A stretch of DNA of 64,000 bases from Neodiprion pinetum (lineage: Eukaryota > Arthropoda > Insecta > Hymenoptera > Diprionidae): the NCBI RefSeq assembly GCF_021155775.2, contig NC_060237.1:1924501-1988500 (forward strand), given 5' to 3'. Every line of letters starts with the position of its first letter. Positions within the stretch are counted from its first letter, which is position 1. Position numbers and translations under genes: made by a program. This document shows positions 1 to 10,489 of this stretch, piece after piece. The notes below the pieces were generated by a model, which was not told the origin of the DNA, did not search any database, and saw only the letters and a program-made list of their open reading frames with translations.

Positions 1-599
1 GGCTTGTTTTGTTTCAGGCTTAATTAAGCCTCTTTTCCGAGGACGTCACACAGGTTTCTCCGTACAGTCGAGAGTAGATATTAAAATTAAACTGAAATTC
101 CGAGGATTGCGTTGAGCTCATCACCCGAAGTATCATCTCTTCGAAGAAGATGAATGAGAATGAAAATGAGAAGATGAAGAAGAGGCAGGAGATTGAAATT
201 TGATGAAAATAAAATGGGATGTAAATTTGTAAAGGATAAGGAAACAAACAAACAAACAAAAACAGAGGTGAAACGAAACTCGTTTGTAATGCTCGACCAC
301 GTACATTGAATGCAACCCCTGCCTGCCTATCTCACCCCGTGATCCTCTTTACTCTCTTATTCGCACTTATTTTCTACTCTCGCTCCCTCGCTCTGAAGTG
401 AGAAAATTTTCAAAGTTATTCACGGACACGGACCACGACTTCCGGCGCATGACAGGTAATAACGAAGCGGTTCACGGGTGTAATTGAGCCAAGTACTCCC
501 CCGTGATTGAACAACCCTGGGAGTGCAAATTGCGGCTCAAGCTGATACGGGATATGGAATATCTATACGTGCCCAGGTAAAAGAAAATATATTCATATT
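1..599. other. non-coding AT-rich flank
   Basis: No convincing ORF is present. The stretch holds purine-rich (GA/AAG) low-complexity sequence at about 140-270. Short reading frames on the minus strand here are rich in Phe and Ser because of that tract, so I do not call them genes. Nothing else is recognisable before the repeat copy at 600. Confidence 0.6.
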
Positions 600-672
600 G
601 GGGTGTTTCGGAAAAAAATAATTTGCGATTTTCCAACCGTGGTACCTCCGATAAAGTTTGTTTAGGTTAGAA
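600..672 (+). repeat. dispersed repeat copy, same family as the 19.7-20.3 kb element ends
   Basis: The order of short motifs here (GTGTTTCGGAAAAAAATAAT, then GCGATTTTCCAACC, then GGTACC, then AAAGTTTGTTTAGGTTAG) matches the two ends of the element at 19748-20339. There the same block reads GAAGAAAAAAATTATTT, GATTTTCC, GACACCCC or GGCACCC, and AAAGTTTGTA. I see no matching inverted end downstream of this copy, so it looks like a solo or truncated end. The homology call rests on alignment by eye. Confidence 0.5.
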
Positions 673-701
673 GACAAATTTACGTATTTTATATATATAA
701 T

Positions 702-781
702 ATAATCAAATTTTGTATAAAAAAAAATTCGAGCCTATATATATATATTTATATATATATAGTTATACAAAATTTGATTAT
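702..781. repeat. perfect 19-bp inverted repeat (hairpin)
   Basis: Positions 702-720 (ataatcaaattttgtataa) and 763-781 are exact reverse complements. They are separated by 42 bases made of an A run, a GAGCC island and two AT-dinucleotide tracts that can pair with each other. The structure could fold into one long AT-rich hairpin. It lies just downstream of the dispersed repeat at 600-672 and may be the centre of the same decayed element. It could also be an isolated palindrome. Confidence 0.75.
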
Positions 782-1165
782 CTACAAAATCAAATCAAAA
801 ACAGCTTTCCAACTGGTACAGTTTTCGAGATATTTCTGTTGGAGTGTTTAAAAAATTCATACTGGATGAGGCTTCATTTATATATATATATAAAAAACCA
901 CGACGCTTACGTGCGTCAGGATTTCGGTCACATCATTGTCGAGGACAAGGAGAATTGTTCTTGAAACAATTGCAACTTTTGTAGCGGGCAGTGGGTAACA
1001 AGTTTCATTTTTAATTTGACGCCGTTCGCGCGCAAGCCACTCAAAGAAAAATTCTTATTATAGTTGAAGTCTCAACGTTTCCTCGTGGTTTGTGAAGAGA
1101 GGGCACGATGTAGGTGGTTCCATCGTCACACCGAGGTCAAGAAGAAACGCTTCCGGGGACCGAAG

Positions 1166-1215
1166 AGCTCAGCTCAGCTCAGCTCAGCTCAGCTCAGCTC
1201 GGCTCGGCTCAGCTC
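1166..1215. repeat. (AGCTC)n pentanucleotide tandem repeat
   Basis: Seven perfect AGCTC units run from 1166 to 1200. They are followed by GGCTC, GGCTC and AGCTC units up to 1215. Because the unit is not a multiple of three, all plus-strand frames crossing it give Ser/Ala/Gln/Leu repeats. Long ORFs crossing it (for example 1064-1687) are therefore probably artefacts. Confidence 0.9.
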
Positions 1216-1381
1216 GGTCGGCTTAATTGCGAGGATCGTAATTTCGCGTCGCGACGCTCGTCTCGCCTTGGCGCCACCACTTTCTATCCAGCTGAGAAAC
1301 AGAGGAGAACTTCGTCGCGGGTTTACCACCAGGTACAACCAGATGGATCCCTGCGGAAAAAGTGGCTCTCGCTGTTTCCAG

Positions 1382-1448
1382 TATCGATTTGAACGAGTTT
1401 ACTGGATTGTCAAGCATCCCGCCGATACTCGAGACAAATATGATTCAG
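1382..1448 (+). CDS. possible internal exon, unrecognised
   Basis: A polypyrimidine tract ending in TTTCCAG precedes 1382, and a CAG|GTAACG donor follows 1448. This bounds 67 bases that are open in two frames. In one frame the exon starts with the last base of a codon and ends on a codon boundary (ending ETNMIQ). In the other it starts in phase 0 with YRFERVYW. Neither product is recognisable. Splice-like signals arise often by chance in 64 kb, so this is a weak call. A conflicting possible exon lies on the opposite strand at 1757-1932. Confidence 0.13.
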
Positions 1449-1683
1449 GTAACGATGAGAAAACGAAGCCATCGGATTGTATCGCCACCGCCCGTCCCAC
1501 AGCTGACACCGATATCGTACGTGTTACGGTTATTTTCACGTCGTCATGTTTTGGAAACGACGTCAAAGGCAGATACATGCTTCACTCGGTGTTGCGATTA
1601 CAGTTCAGCTTACAACACTCGATACCGTTTGCAAGTCCTCACGAACGATCGGAGGATCCGATATCAAGCCGTTTCGGTATAGT

Positions 1684-1932
1684 TTAGCAACGCGAGTCGG
1701 GTCCTGAACACAACCTCTGGGACCTCAAACCAGTCAACCCTCGCGTTTCGGAATATACCTCGTATTCACGGTGCATCTCTTGCATAACTCTGGAGGCAGT
1801 CGGTGCACCAGCCACTATCAACCGCATCCCTATGTCGCGACCACGCGGCGAGGTGATGCCAATGACAGGATCTAAAGGTGATGACTCGAAGGACGCGAAG
1901 AATTTAATGTGCTTCGTAAGAGATCTAGAAAA
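1684..1932 (-). CDS. possible exon or ORF fragment, unrecognised
   Basis: Read on the minus strand, a pyrimidine-rich stretch ending in GATTTTCTAG precedes 1932. It is followed by an open frame of 82 codons to a stop at 1684. An alternative exit is a GAG|GTATAT donor near 1757. The central part (DPVIGITSPRGRDIGM, then ASRVMQEMHREYE) has balanced composition and many third-position G or C bases, which is why I list it. No start codon, domain or neighbour supports it, and it may be chance. Confidence 0.15.
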   Translation of the reverse strand, partial: FSRSLTKHIKFFASFESSPLDPVIGITSPRGRDIGMRLIVAGAPTASRVMQEMHREYEVYSETRGLTGLRSQRLCSGPDSRC

Positions 1933-4900
1933 TCGATGTAACGTTGGGCGCAGCGTTACCGAGTTCTCTGAAAGCACCCGCTACGTATAAACCGGAGAAA
2001 AGAAGGAAACTCACCGTTTTCAACTATAAGGTAGCGGGTGCTGCGGATGGTGCAGATGCAATATCTCACCACTCTGTAACACGACCGAAAGTACGGAGGC
2101 AGGATAAATCGTCTGCTGCAGGGTATCGCGGTACGATAAATGTTGCGATGGCGCAGAATTGGTCTCTACAAGGCGACAGCACATGAAATGGTGTTCTAAA
2201 AAAATTGTATATATGGGTGCTGCCTACATACGCAGACGAGCTGAAGATACCATTACACCAAATTGCTTTCATCGGCTAAAAGGACAAGGCGTTCCCAGAT
2301 GGCCTGTCGCTGTTACCAGTAACGGAAACATATGTGTACATAAGAAGGCAGCTTCCGACATCACTGACATAATAGTATTGTGTCGACTGATTCTCGGGAT
2401 TTCTGGAATAAATGTCCCCTTTTATTTTTTGAACCGTACAGACGCTAGTCCCAAATTTCGATCTTTTAATTGGACACTCTCCAATCTTTACCACACTGGA
2501 AGCCATAAATCACGGTCAAGAATTTTGCTAAGATCGAATTTTCTCTTTTCTCGCTCGGGGTACAATGAAAGGAGGATGAACCTTCGTTGTTAAATACAAT
2601 GGGATAAAATTTCTGCGAGTAATCGAGTTTTGGCGAAGCCCGTTTTCAACACCAGCGAATAACTGGGAACGGTGAATTTTCCGGCGACGTATCATCACGC
2701 GGTAAGAAAGTGTCGTCAATTCAGGCGTCAGGACGGAGCGGCCGGCGGTCGGAACCAACAATGCGGTACAATGGGTGGCGTACATTGTGAGAAGGGAGCA
2801 GGAAAGAGGCGGAACTCACCCCGTCTCCGGCTAGACGGCAGACAATAGTAGGACAAGATAATTAACTTCGTCAAAGGGTAAGCGGATTCAGTGGCCCGTA
2901 GGTAGATATTACGTGAGCATGCAGGCCGTGCCGTTAACACGCGCACGCATACATACGTATAAGCTGTAATACAATACGTCTAAGAACGCATGGCGAATAG
3001 CAAACGTGAAGACGAAAGCCGATTTTCCTTGTTAAATGTAATACCGTCGGAGGATTACTTATTGTCTGTTACTGAATCAGGGGTGTGTTGTTTCTCAGAT
3101 CCGGGTGAACTCTTCGGAAAGTCAAAACATTTTGCCGCAATAGTCTTTAGAAGTGAAAGTTCAAATACCGCACGTTAACAGTAACGGTCCCAACTTCGCT
3201 ACTCTTGCAGGATGGAAGCGAGGTTGCACACGGAGGAAAAATGTCGCCGGAAGAAAGGAATACAGGAAGAGGAATAAAACGAGACGATAGAAATGAGGAA
3301 AGAAATGAGAAGGCGAATGAGAGCGCGAGACTCAAGATCTTATACGAGTATATAAGAGACGAAAGGAATTTCTGGTTCAAAGGACGGAAGGTTGAAAACT
3401 CCTGGAGCTTTGTGCTTTTGCAGTGTTCCTTCCCGAGCTCTCCCTGTGCCCGCTTCCTCCAAGTTTTCCGTACAAAACACGCCTGCCGAACTTTCGCCCG
3501 TACGATATTATTTGATTGAAATTTTTCCAGCAACCGTTACGATGACGGCTATACATACAGTAACCCAACTAGTATAGCACGTTGATACACGGTAGTACGT
3601 ATCGCTGTTGGAATTTAGCTTTATGAGATTGAGCGCTTGTTTTTCTCTCTCAGAGGAACAACTCCCATGATAATATTGTTCAAAGTGATCGGTTTTGCGG
3701 TAGGATGATGCCAAGAATTTCTGGCTGCACTGGGATCGACACGAAGTTTGGTGCGCGGTAACTTAATCCGAAAGCAATTGAAGCGGGTTCTGTCAGGGTG
3801 TTGGAGAGAGTGGCGCAACACCAAACAGCAACTGTTAGGTTGACGGTGAGGGTGGGGCCCGATTGACTTTGTTCGACATAGTTTCGATTCCCGAACTCCC
3901 GCCATGCAGCTACGTGCAGTATGCGGTACGTTACGTTCGTACGTGAGCCCCGGGAGAATGGTGCAGTGGCACTTGTCCCGAGGATAACGTCGGCAAGAGA
4001 GAGGAGCGCACAAAACAGACGTGTACGTGAGCGTATTTTCTCGGTACATATAGTACATGCCTGTATATCCACCCAATGAACTGGGTATACACCGCGGGGT
4101 TAGTTCTATTGTTCCCTTTGTTGCCTCTCAAGCTTCTGCGTATGTCAGTGGTGTCTTGTCACGTTGTCTCTGACGTACGCGGGGCGAAGCAAATAATTAC
4201 AGATGGCCTGCGTTGAAGTGGCAGTCGACTTCGAAATCGAAACACCTTCCTCAATAGGAGTAACGATGGCGACAGATGAATATTGTGACGATGGGATGTA
4301 CGACGTTGCGATATCCGGTTACTCTTGAAAACAGCTGACGATGAGTATTAAATTTTTTGGCTAACGTATCTACGATGGTGTTCGAACCGTGAGGAAAGTT
4401 TGAAATTGCGTTAGCGTCAGCGATTGATAGCAGAGAGTGTGCGGTAGTGAAGGAATTGGATGTCGTTGGACTGATTTTCTGAGTTGACTACATCGTTTTA
4501 AGTTCGGAATGGTGTTCGTACTTTGAGGAACGAAACGTTTTTTTCTCGATAAGAAAAAATAAATAAAATAAAAGAGGAGCAGATGTTGGGAAAAAAAAAA
4601 ATGAAGAAAGTTTCGATTCCGGCACGAGTAATTTCCTTCCTTTGCGTTGTCGTCGTACAGTAAAAATTCTCGAGTGGCAGAAACTCGCCCACTCACAATG
4701 GTGACGACGGATTCGAACCAATTTCGTTTATTGTAAAGGCGAGTGGAACGCTGCCCGTAGCCAATTCACATTTTCGGTCGAGGTAGTCCGAACGTTTTTG
4801 AGATGGTCGATGTGTGTGCGAAATTGAAGCCGTAGTTTCCAACCGCCGCAACACCTGGGATTACGCGCACTGAACGCAAAAGATATTCGGAAAAAGAAAA

Positions 4901-5997
4901 AAAAGAAAATAGTTACGCTTTATTACGTCCAAAATTTCTTCTAACTTTCTTCCATTTCATCGTAAGTTTTACCCGAGCTTTTTCCCAAACATTCGTCCAA
5001 TTCCATTCCCAAAAGTAACGTATTCCTCACGGTCATGGTAATAGACACTGGCTTTAGGGAGGAAAGATATTCCGGGGGACGTTAATAACAGACTTATTAG
5101 ACAGGGAAGTGACAGGTGCCAAGGGTGGAAAATTTTCCGAGGATAAGTGTGGCAGAATTCCGTCTCACTTTGACGCTCGGGTATCCTTCCTACCTTCGAG
5201 GCTGTCTTATAGTATCCAGTGAGGTGGAGGAAGCTCTTATTGGTTGAGCCCACAACCGGGCTCTGGAAGGCGACCAGAGCTGTTTCATTGCCGCAAGTGG
5301 TTTAGTTAATACGCGCCAATTACGAAGCCGCCACAACCCAATTTATATTAACCCACGTAGGAATATACCCACCTACCTAACCGTACGCGAGACGAGCAGC
5401 ACAACTGAGGATAGGAGAGAGAACCCGACGTTTCATCCGCATCATCCCGTTCATCTTCCGCCAACACCAAAGGCCTCGCCTCTGGAAGATTACGGAAACG
5501 CTCCGGATCTCGGTGTGTATATATATGTATATAGGTACACATATACATGTACGCATACACATACCACATAGATACACACACACACACAAACCTTCGCCCT
5601 TGATAAAGTTATTCCAGAGAGTTTAGCCGGGAGGAATATCTTGAATAAACCGTTCAGTTATCCCTGAAGCACCCCCAACGCCCCTGTTTGTTAGTCGTCG
5701 CCTTTTCCGCGAGAGATTGGAGATTCCGCCCGACGAGTAGATCCGCCTCTAATCAATCGCGCTGGGTGGGTATTCATCGGGATACGACTAGGGCTTTCAT
5801 GTACGAACCTGCAGTACGGGATGAGGGGATACCCAGCTACGGTAAACAGGGAGAAGAACCGATTAACCATACACGTGTTGCACGTCCTTTCCGTTTATTT
5901 ACTTTTCGTTTTCATTAATTTCTGCAGTATCAGCCCGTCAACATATCAGGATAACTTTGTCCCTCATTTTTCGTAAGCTTCTTTCGCCGTTTACGTT

Positions 5998-6037
5998 AAT
6001 AACAATAACAATAACAATAATAATAATAATAATAATA
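5998..6037. repeat. (AATAAC)n/(AAT)n microsatellite
   Basis: Three AATAAC-type units lead into six or more AAT units. On the minus strand the tract reads as poly-Ile/Val in a spurious frame. Confidence 0.9.
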
Positions 6038-6810
6038 CTTCCGAAGTAATTTTCATTGAGCTGTAGTGGAGAGGTGAAACTTTGAAAGAATGTTGTCAAA
6101 ACGACCATCCCCGTCTGGCCGCAGGCTTTCAAGTCCCTGCAGGACCAGTCTCATAAATATCATCGGATTGATCAATGAAACTGAACAACGTATCGACGGA
6201 TAAATTAACCAACTGATATTCTCAATACCTCGTTATCGAGGGGGAACAAACGCAAAAACAGAACGGGATATAGACGAACTAATTTCATAATGGGAGTTCT
6301 TGTGTCACGTTCAGGAGATGTTTGTTTTATATTCCTCTTCGTCATTACGACTATCATAGCTGCTGTTGTCGTCGTTTTTGTTACGTTTTTGTTGACATAT
6401 CGGTTCGCTGCTAAGATCCTTTTTTTCAGTTTTTGCCTCTCTATTGGCGTTTACGAAAGAGAAACCGCGCGAACCCAAAGTGTTAATCGATACACTTTTG
6501 TTATCTCTGAAGAATCGCGCGTCGAGGGCGAGAACGAAGAGCGGTTTAATTGGATAAGTTATAAATTATTGTCGAGATACAGAATTACGTATAACCTATC
6601 CACAGGCGATTGTAGGTTGGAGCGATCAGGTGGATACAGCCAGCAATATAATAGGCAGTATAGATTAGGACTAAACGACGTCCCTGGGTGACTTGTCAAG
6701 ATGCTTAATACACCTTTATGTCGTCATTAACGTCCTAGAGATCGCGTATAACCGTTAAGATTCGACGGTAGAACTATTGCCTCTAGCATCACCGTTATCT
6801 ACTTCACTCG

Positions 6811-6829
6811 CTCTCTCTCTCTCTCTCTC
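6811..6829. repeat. (CT)n microsatellite
   Basis: A pure CT run of about 19 bases. It belongs to a set of GA/CT tracts spread over the window (24475, 39950, 40410, 46672, 49230, 53917). Confidence 0.9.
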
Positions 6830-9533
6830 GTTGCTAGAGTACCCATCAACCCTTGGGATAACACGGTGCTGTAGTATTAAATTCATCCAGGGTAAGACGC
6901 AGAAAGAAAGTGTAGATTTTCGAGGCGAATGTACACTGAGTTCTGTACCTACGACCTTGATTTTTTTACCCGTGATCCTTTTTGCGCAACAACCAATTCC
7001 GAACAATACAAATTTGTTCAAGGTTTACAACGACACACTTTTCAGGTCCAAGTTCTGATAACGTGACTTTGAGTTCGCCGAAGGCAGACATGTTCCTCCT
7101 TGCAGATTGGATTCCACAAATCGTGGAAAGATCCTAGAATATACCTTGAAATGAAAAATTAATTTTAAACAACCAGAATCGATTGAATTATTCTCTTCTT
7201 TCATTTCAGGACGCGACGTCATCGTCAAGGTCTCCTGGATTTCGAATTTCGAATATTCGTCTAGCGCAGGCTAACGATCTAATCTTTCCTGGAGGTTGAA
7301 TAAGGTGGATATCTTACAACTAGCTACCCGCCGATCCGCTCTAGGACAAGATGGGATCGTGGATTAGAGCTAGGCTTAACTCAATAAGCTTGTGCCTCTA
7401 CTAGTGGTGGTGCTGCTGCTGGTTCAAGGAGAGAAGCTTCCATACGTTACGCGGTACGAAAACGTTCGTTCGTTGGGGCCGCTAACAGATTGGGTTATCG
7501 GTAGTCTGCTGCACTGTACGACGTCATTAATTTCCAGAATAACATCCAACGGAGGAAGTTTGGCCAACGGACAACCTCCGATCCTGAGTTAAACACTTAG
7601 TCAGGCTTTAATCGTCCCCATTTAGTTAACACCAAAACCCAGACCAATATTCTGGACGCTTCGTCACTCGCGTCAGCCGTCAAGCACGATCTTTATCTTC
7701 GCAGCTCTATAAATTTGCGTTAAAAAAAAAAAAGGACAAGTTTTGGTATATGATTTGACTTCAGTCAACTGTATCTTGTTTCTACTGAAATTGAAACTTT
7801 GACAAGCTTTGTCATACGTGAAAAATATTATTTCTAATATTTTGAAAAATAGAAAAAGAGAGAGTAAGACAGAGTTGAGGAATGGAAAGAACGACACCGT
7901 CTGTGAATGAAGGCTGAAGTCTACTACCGTCGCTGAAGCTGAACCACGCCAATTGTACTTATTTCACTTCCCATCGATGGAGCGAGTGACGTATATGAAT
8001 TGCTCGTATTCAAAGTTCCGTATCTGCAGAGAACGTTTCGAACATACATAGTCGCGACGGTGGGAAAAAGATACGTGTAAAAAAAAAGAAAGAAAAAATG
8101 TTCACGAGATTCTATGGTTGAAAAATCGAAGGTTTTCTGAAGAAGTGAACGGCGAGGGTGAGGAGGGTTGGAAAACGGTTAACAAATTGCGTATCCCGAG
8201 CAGGAGAAATGTTTGTACGTGTATGAGGTATAACACATTTTGCTCGGGAACTGAGCTCCAACCCTTATGTAGGTAGGTACACTGGGTTTACCAAGGCCGA
8301 CGTATAGATCGGCAAAACAGAGAAACGGCGTGAAGTAGTCTGCGTCTAAGATCGAGGAGGAGAATCGGAGACATATCGAGGTCCCGTTGTAACGTTTAAA
8401 ACCATTTTCTATACCGCGAGAAAAGCCTAAAAGGAAATTCGGAGATTCGTGGAATCGGATATTCGGCGATATCCCTTCTCCATCAGTATCGCCGAAAGTT
8501 CGTCGTGAGAATTGAACGCTCAAGCCGTCACTGTACACTTACTTCAGACGACACCGCAGCAGCCGAGCACAAGCGCGAGGAAAACTTTACCGATTGTTCT
8601 GGAGAAACGTTTGGCGGATCGATCTCTCGGCGTCAGGCGTATTAAATAGAATAAAGAAGGTAAGACGGAGACAGAGCGAGTTCGCTTCTGCAAGAAAATG
8701 GGGGAGAAACCTCGAATGGGAATTCTGATCAGCCGTATCTTTGTTATACAGGAGCTCCTTAATTTCCAAATCTGCACAATCTCACCGAATTATACGCCCC
8801 TGCCTCTGACTTCCGACCTCCGTTCCCCAGAGCGTATTTTTATTCCTCGTGACTTTAGAATAAGACAATGAAAAATTCATCCCTCTGCCAAAGGCCGATG
8901 CCTTAAGAATTCCCGCATAGCTGCTGCCAGATGGGATATGGGATTCGGAATTACGAGATTACGGGATTGAAGACTACGGATTTTCCGCCGCGTCGCGGCC
9001 GAGGCCGAGGATCCACGTACCCGCCCCTAACAACCGAATACTCTCCTCGTGGGTCCGATGCCGGAAAAGGTCAACCGTCAAGGTGAAGTCCCAATTTTTT
9101 CTTACCGAATCGCTCGGATGCAGTCAGCTCCAGATATCGAGTTTGGCGTTTCGTTCATTCCCAGGTTACCTTGAAGCAATCGACTAATTTCGTAGAAGGT
9201 TTCGTAGATACCCGCGTACTCCTATCAAAAGGATGAAGAGACAGAGTCCAACCAGCATCGCATCGATATTCGAGGATAGCGGTAAGAACGAATGACAGCT
9301 ATGGGCTGTGAGTCAAGTTCCGAATCTGGTAGTACTAGATCGTAAAGACTAAACCCAAAAGAAGAGAAAAAGAAAAAAAATATATGGAAAAACGCTCGGG
9401 AACTTTTTCTGGATATTTCCGGTTACCTCGGAGGGTCTCAGGGGTCTCAAGGAAAAGCCGAGAAGTATAAGAGAGAAACCAACTAAGCGGGAGAGGAAGT
9501 CGAAATCGCAGTAGACGAAGAAGACGGATAAGT

Positions 9534-9553
9534 AGAAGAAGAAGAAGAAGAAG

Positions 9554-9583
<30 letters not shown>
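9534..9583. repeat. (AGA)n trinucleotide microsatellite
   Basis: About 16 near-perfect AGA/GAA units. Minus-strand frames through it give poly-Leu or poly-Phe, so the long frames at 9335-9651 are repeat artefacts and not proteins. Confidence 0.95.
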
Positions 9584-9586
<3 letters not shown>

Positions 9587-9589
9587 CAG

Positions 9590-10250
9590 CAGCGGAAAAA
9601 AAGTTGTTCCCTGAGCGATGTAAGCCCCCACTTTAAGGGCGGTTCAGACATCTCGCTATTTTATCCGGCGCACCCACGCGCACTCACCATGAACAAATAA
9701 TACACCGCACTCGAAACTGCAGAACACATCGAACTTTGCCAGATACCGTGAATTTATTCGCTTTGTATTGGCAGCTCCGGATAAATCACCCCATTGGCTA
9801 TCGGTGAACGGGGGTTGAACGGCGAGCCGAGCCACGTCACGTCGTGTCGATTTTCCTCGGCAAGAGGGACGACCCATCGTGTACGGCTACACCTGGGCAC
9901 CCATCGGCATGTGCGCATGGTGTATAAGGCTCGTTTTACACGTGCGCAAGTTGATATGTCTCTTGGTAAAACGTAGCACAGTGTCACCCAGTTCGCACTG
10001 TACAGGCAAGCGAATTTATTCACAGTCCGACGTAAATCCTGGACCGAAACTAACTTTTCGATTATGCTAAGTGCAGAGTTTAAAGTTTAAATTCATTGCC
10101 AGAGCGAACCAGGACAACGATTCACCAAACAAATCTACGGAAATACCATCGATGCAATGCTTCGTTACTCGACTTATTCATCTAACGGCAAACGGCCAGA
10201 TTAACAATTCGGAGTTGTCTGAGAATATCAATTTCTAAAATCAACGATTT
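9590..10250. other. non-coding stretch
   Basis: Short overlapping frames on both strands between 9656 and 10070 have no recognisable content. I see nothing else here before the TIR element starting at 10258. Confidence 0.5.
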
Positions 10251-10257
10251 TTACAAG

Positions 10258-10483
10258 GTTGACATCGGTTCCGATAACGTAACGGAACATTGGGGAAAAG
10301 AAGGGATATCGTAATTTTGCCATTGTAGAATTACTTTCACGCGGAGTTGAGGTTTCAAAATATGAGTATCTTTCGTTTTATTACGGTTTACCGAATTTCG
10401 TACAATAATAATTTTGCCGACTAACGTTTTTTTTTTTTTTTAACATGCATCGTCGCAACAACGCCACTAACTTCAAACTCGTC
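10258..10483. mobile_element. candidate MITE, GAAGT-GTAACGTT family, copy 1
   Basis: The left end contains GATAACGTAACGGAACATTGG. The right end, read on the minus strand, begins GTTTGAAGTTAGTGGCGTTG and continues TTGCGACGATG. Both ends resemble the sequence at 17405-17452 (minus strand: TCGAAGTAAGTAACGTTATC, then GTAACGACGAAACATTGG). The element is about 225 bp, AT-rich, and includes a 15-base T run near 10426. It has no coding capacity, which fits a non-autonomous DNA transposon. No clear target-site duplication was found. Confidence 0.4.
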
Positions 10484-10489
10484 AATTTT

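Larger units (their letters stand above)
2190..9530. other. non-coding stretch with scattered microsatellites
   Basis: I find no supportable gene in these 7.3 kb. Reading frames of 60-150 codons occur on both strands, but they overlap each other, mostly lack an ATG and show low-complexity composition. Examples are the purine-rich block 3225-3350, whose two strands read as charged repeats or as Ser/Phe/Leu repeats. The region contains short A and T runs, an (AAT)n tract near 6000 and a (CT)n tract near 6815. No RNA gene was seen. Confidence 0.55.

Noticed and set aside
661..672. TTAGGTTAG word resembling the insect telomere repeat
   Set aside because: It is a single partial copy only, within a dispersed repeat, so there is no telomeric array.
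1064..1687. 207-codon plus-strand frame
   Set aside because: It starts without an ATG and owes its openness partly to the AGCTC repeat. A splice-bounded segment inside it was listed instead.
3967..3985. Partial match to the miR-92 family (GCACTTGTCCCG)
   Set aside because: The seed differs (GTGGCAC and not ATTGCAC), and no hairpin arm was found nearby.
4698..4775. Minus-strand GGTTCGAATCC, also tRNA-like
   Set aside because: The acceptor 3' strand has no matching 5' strand and the A box is absent.
9335..9651. Minus-strand frames of 98-100 codons with poly-Leu or poly-Phe
   Set aside because: They are direct translations of the (AGA)n microsatellite.
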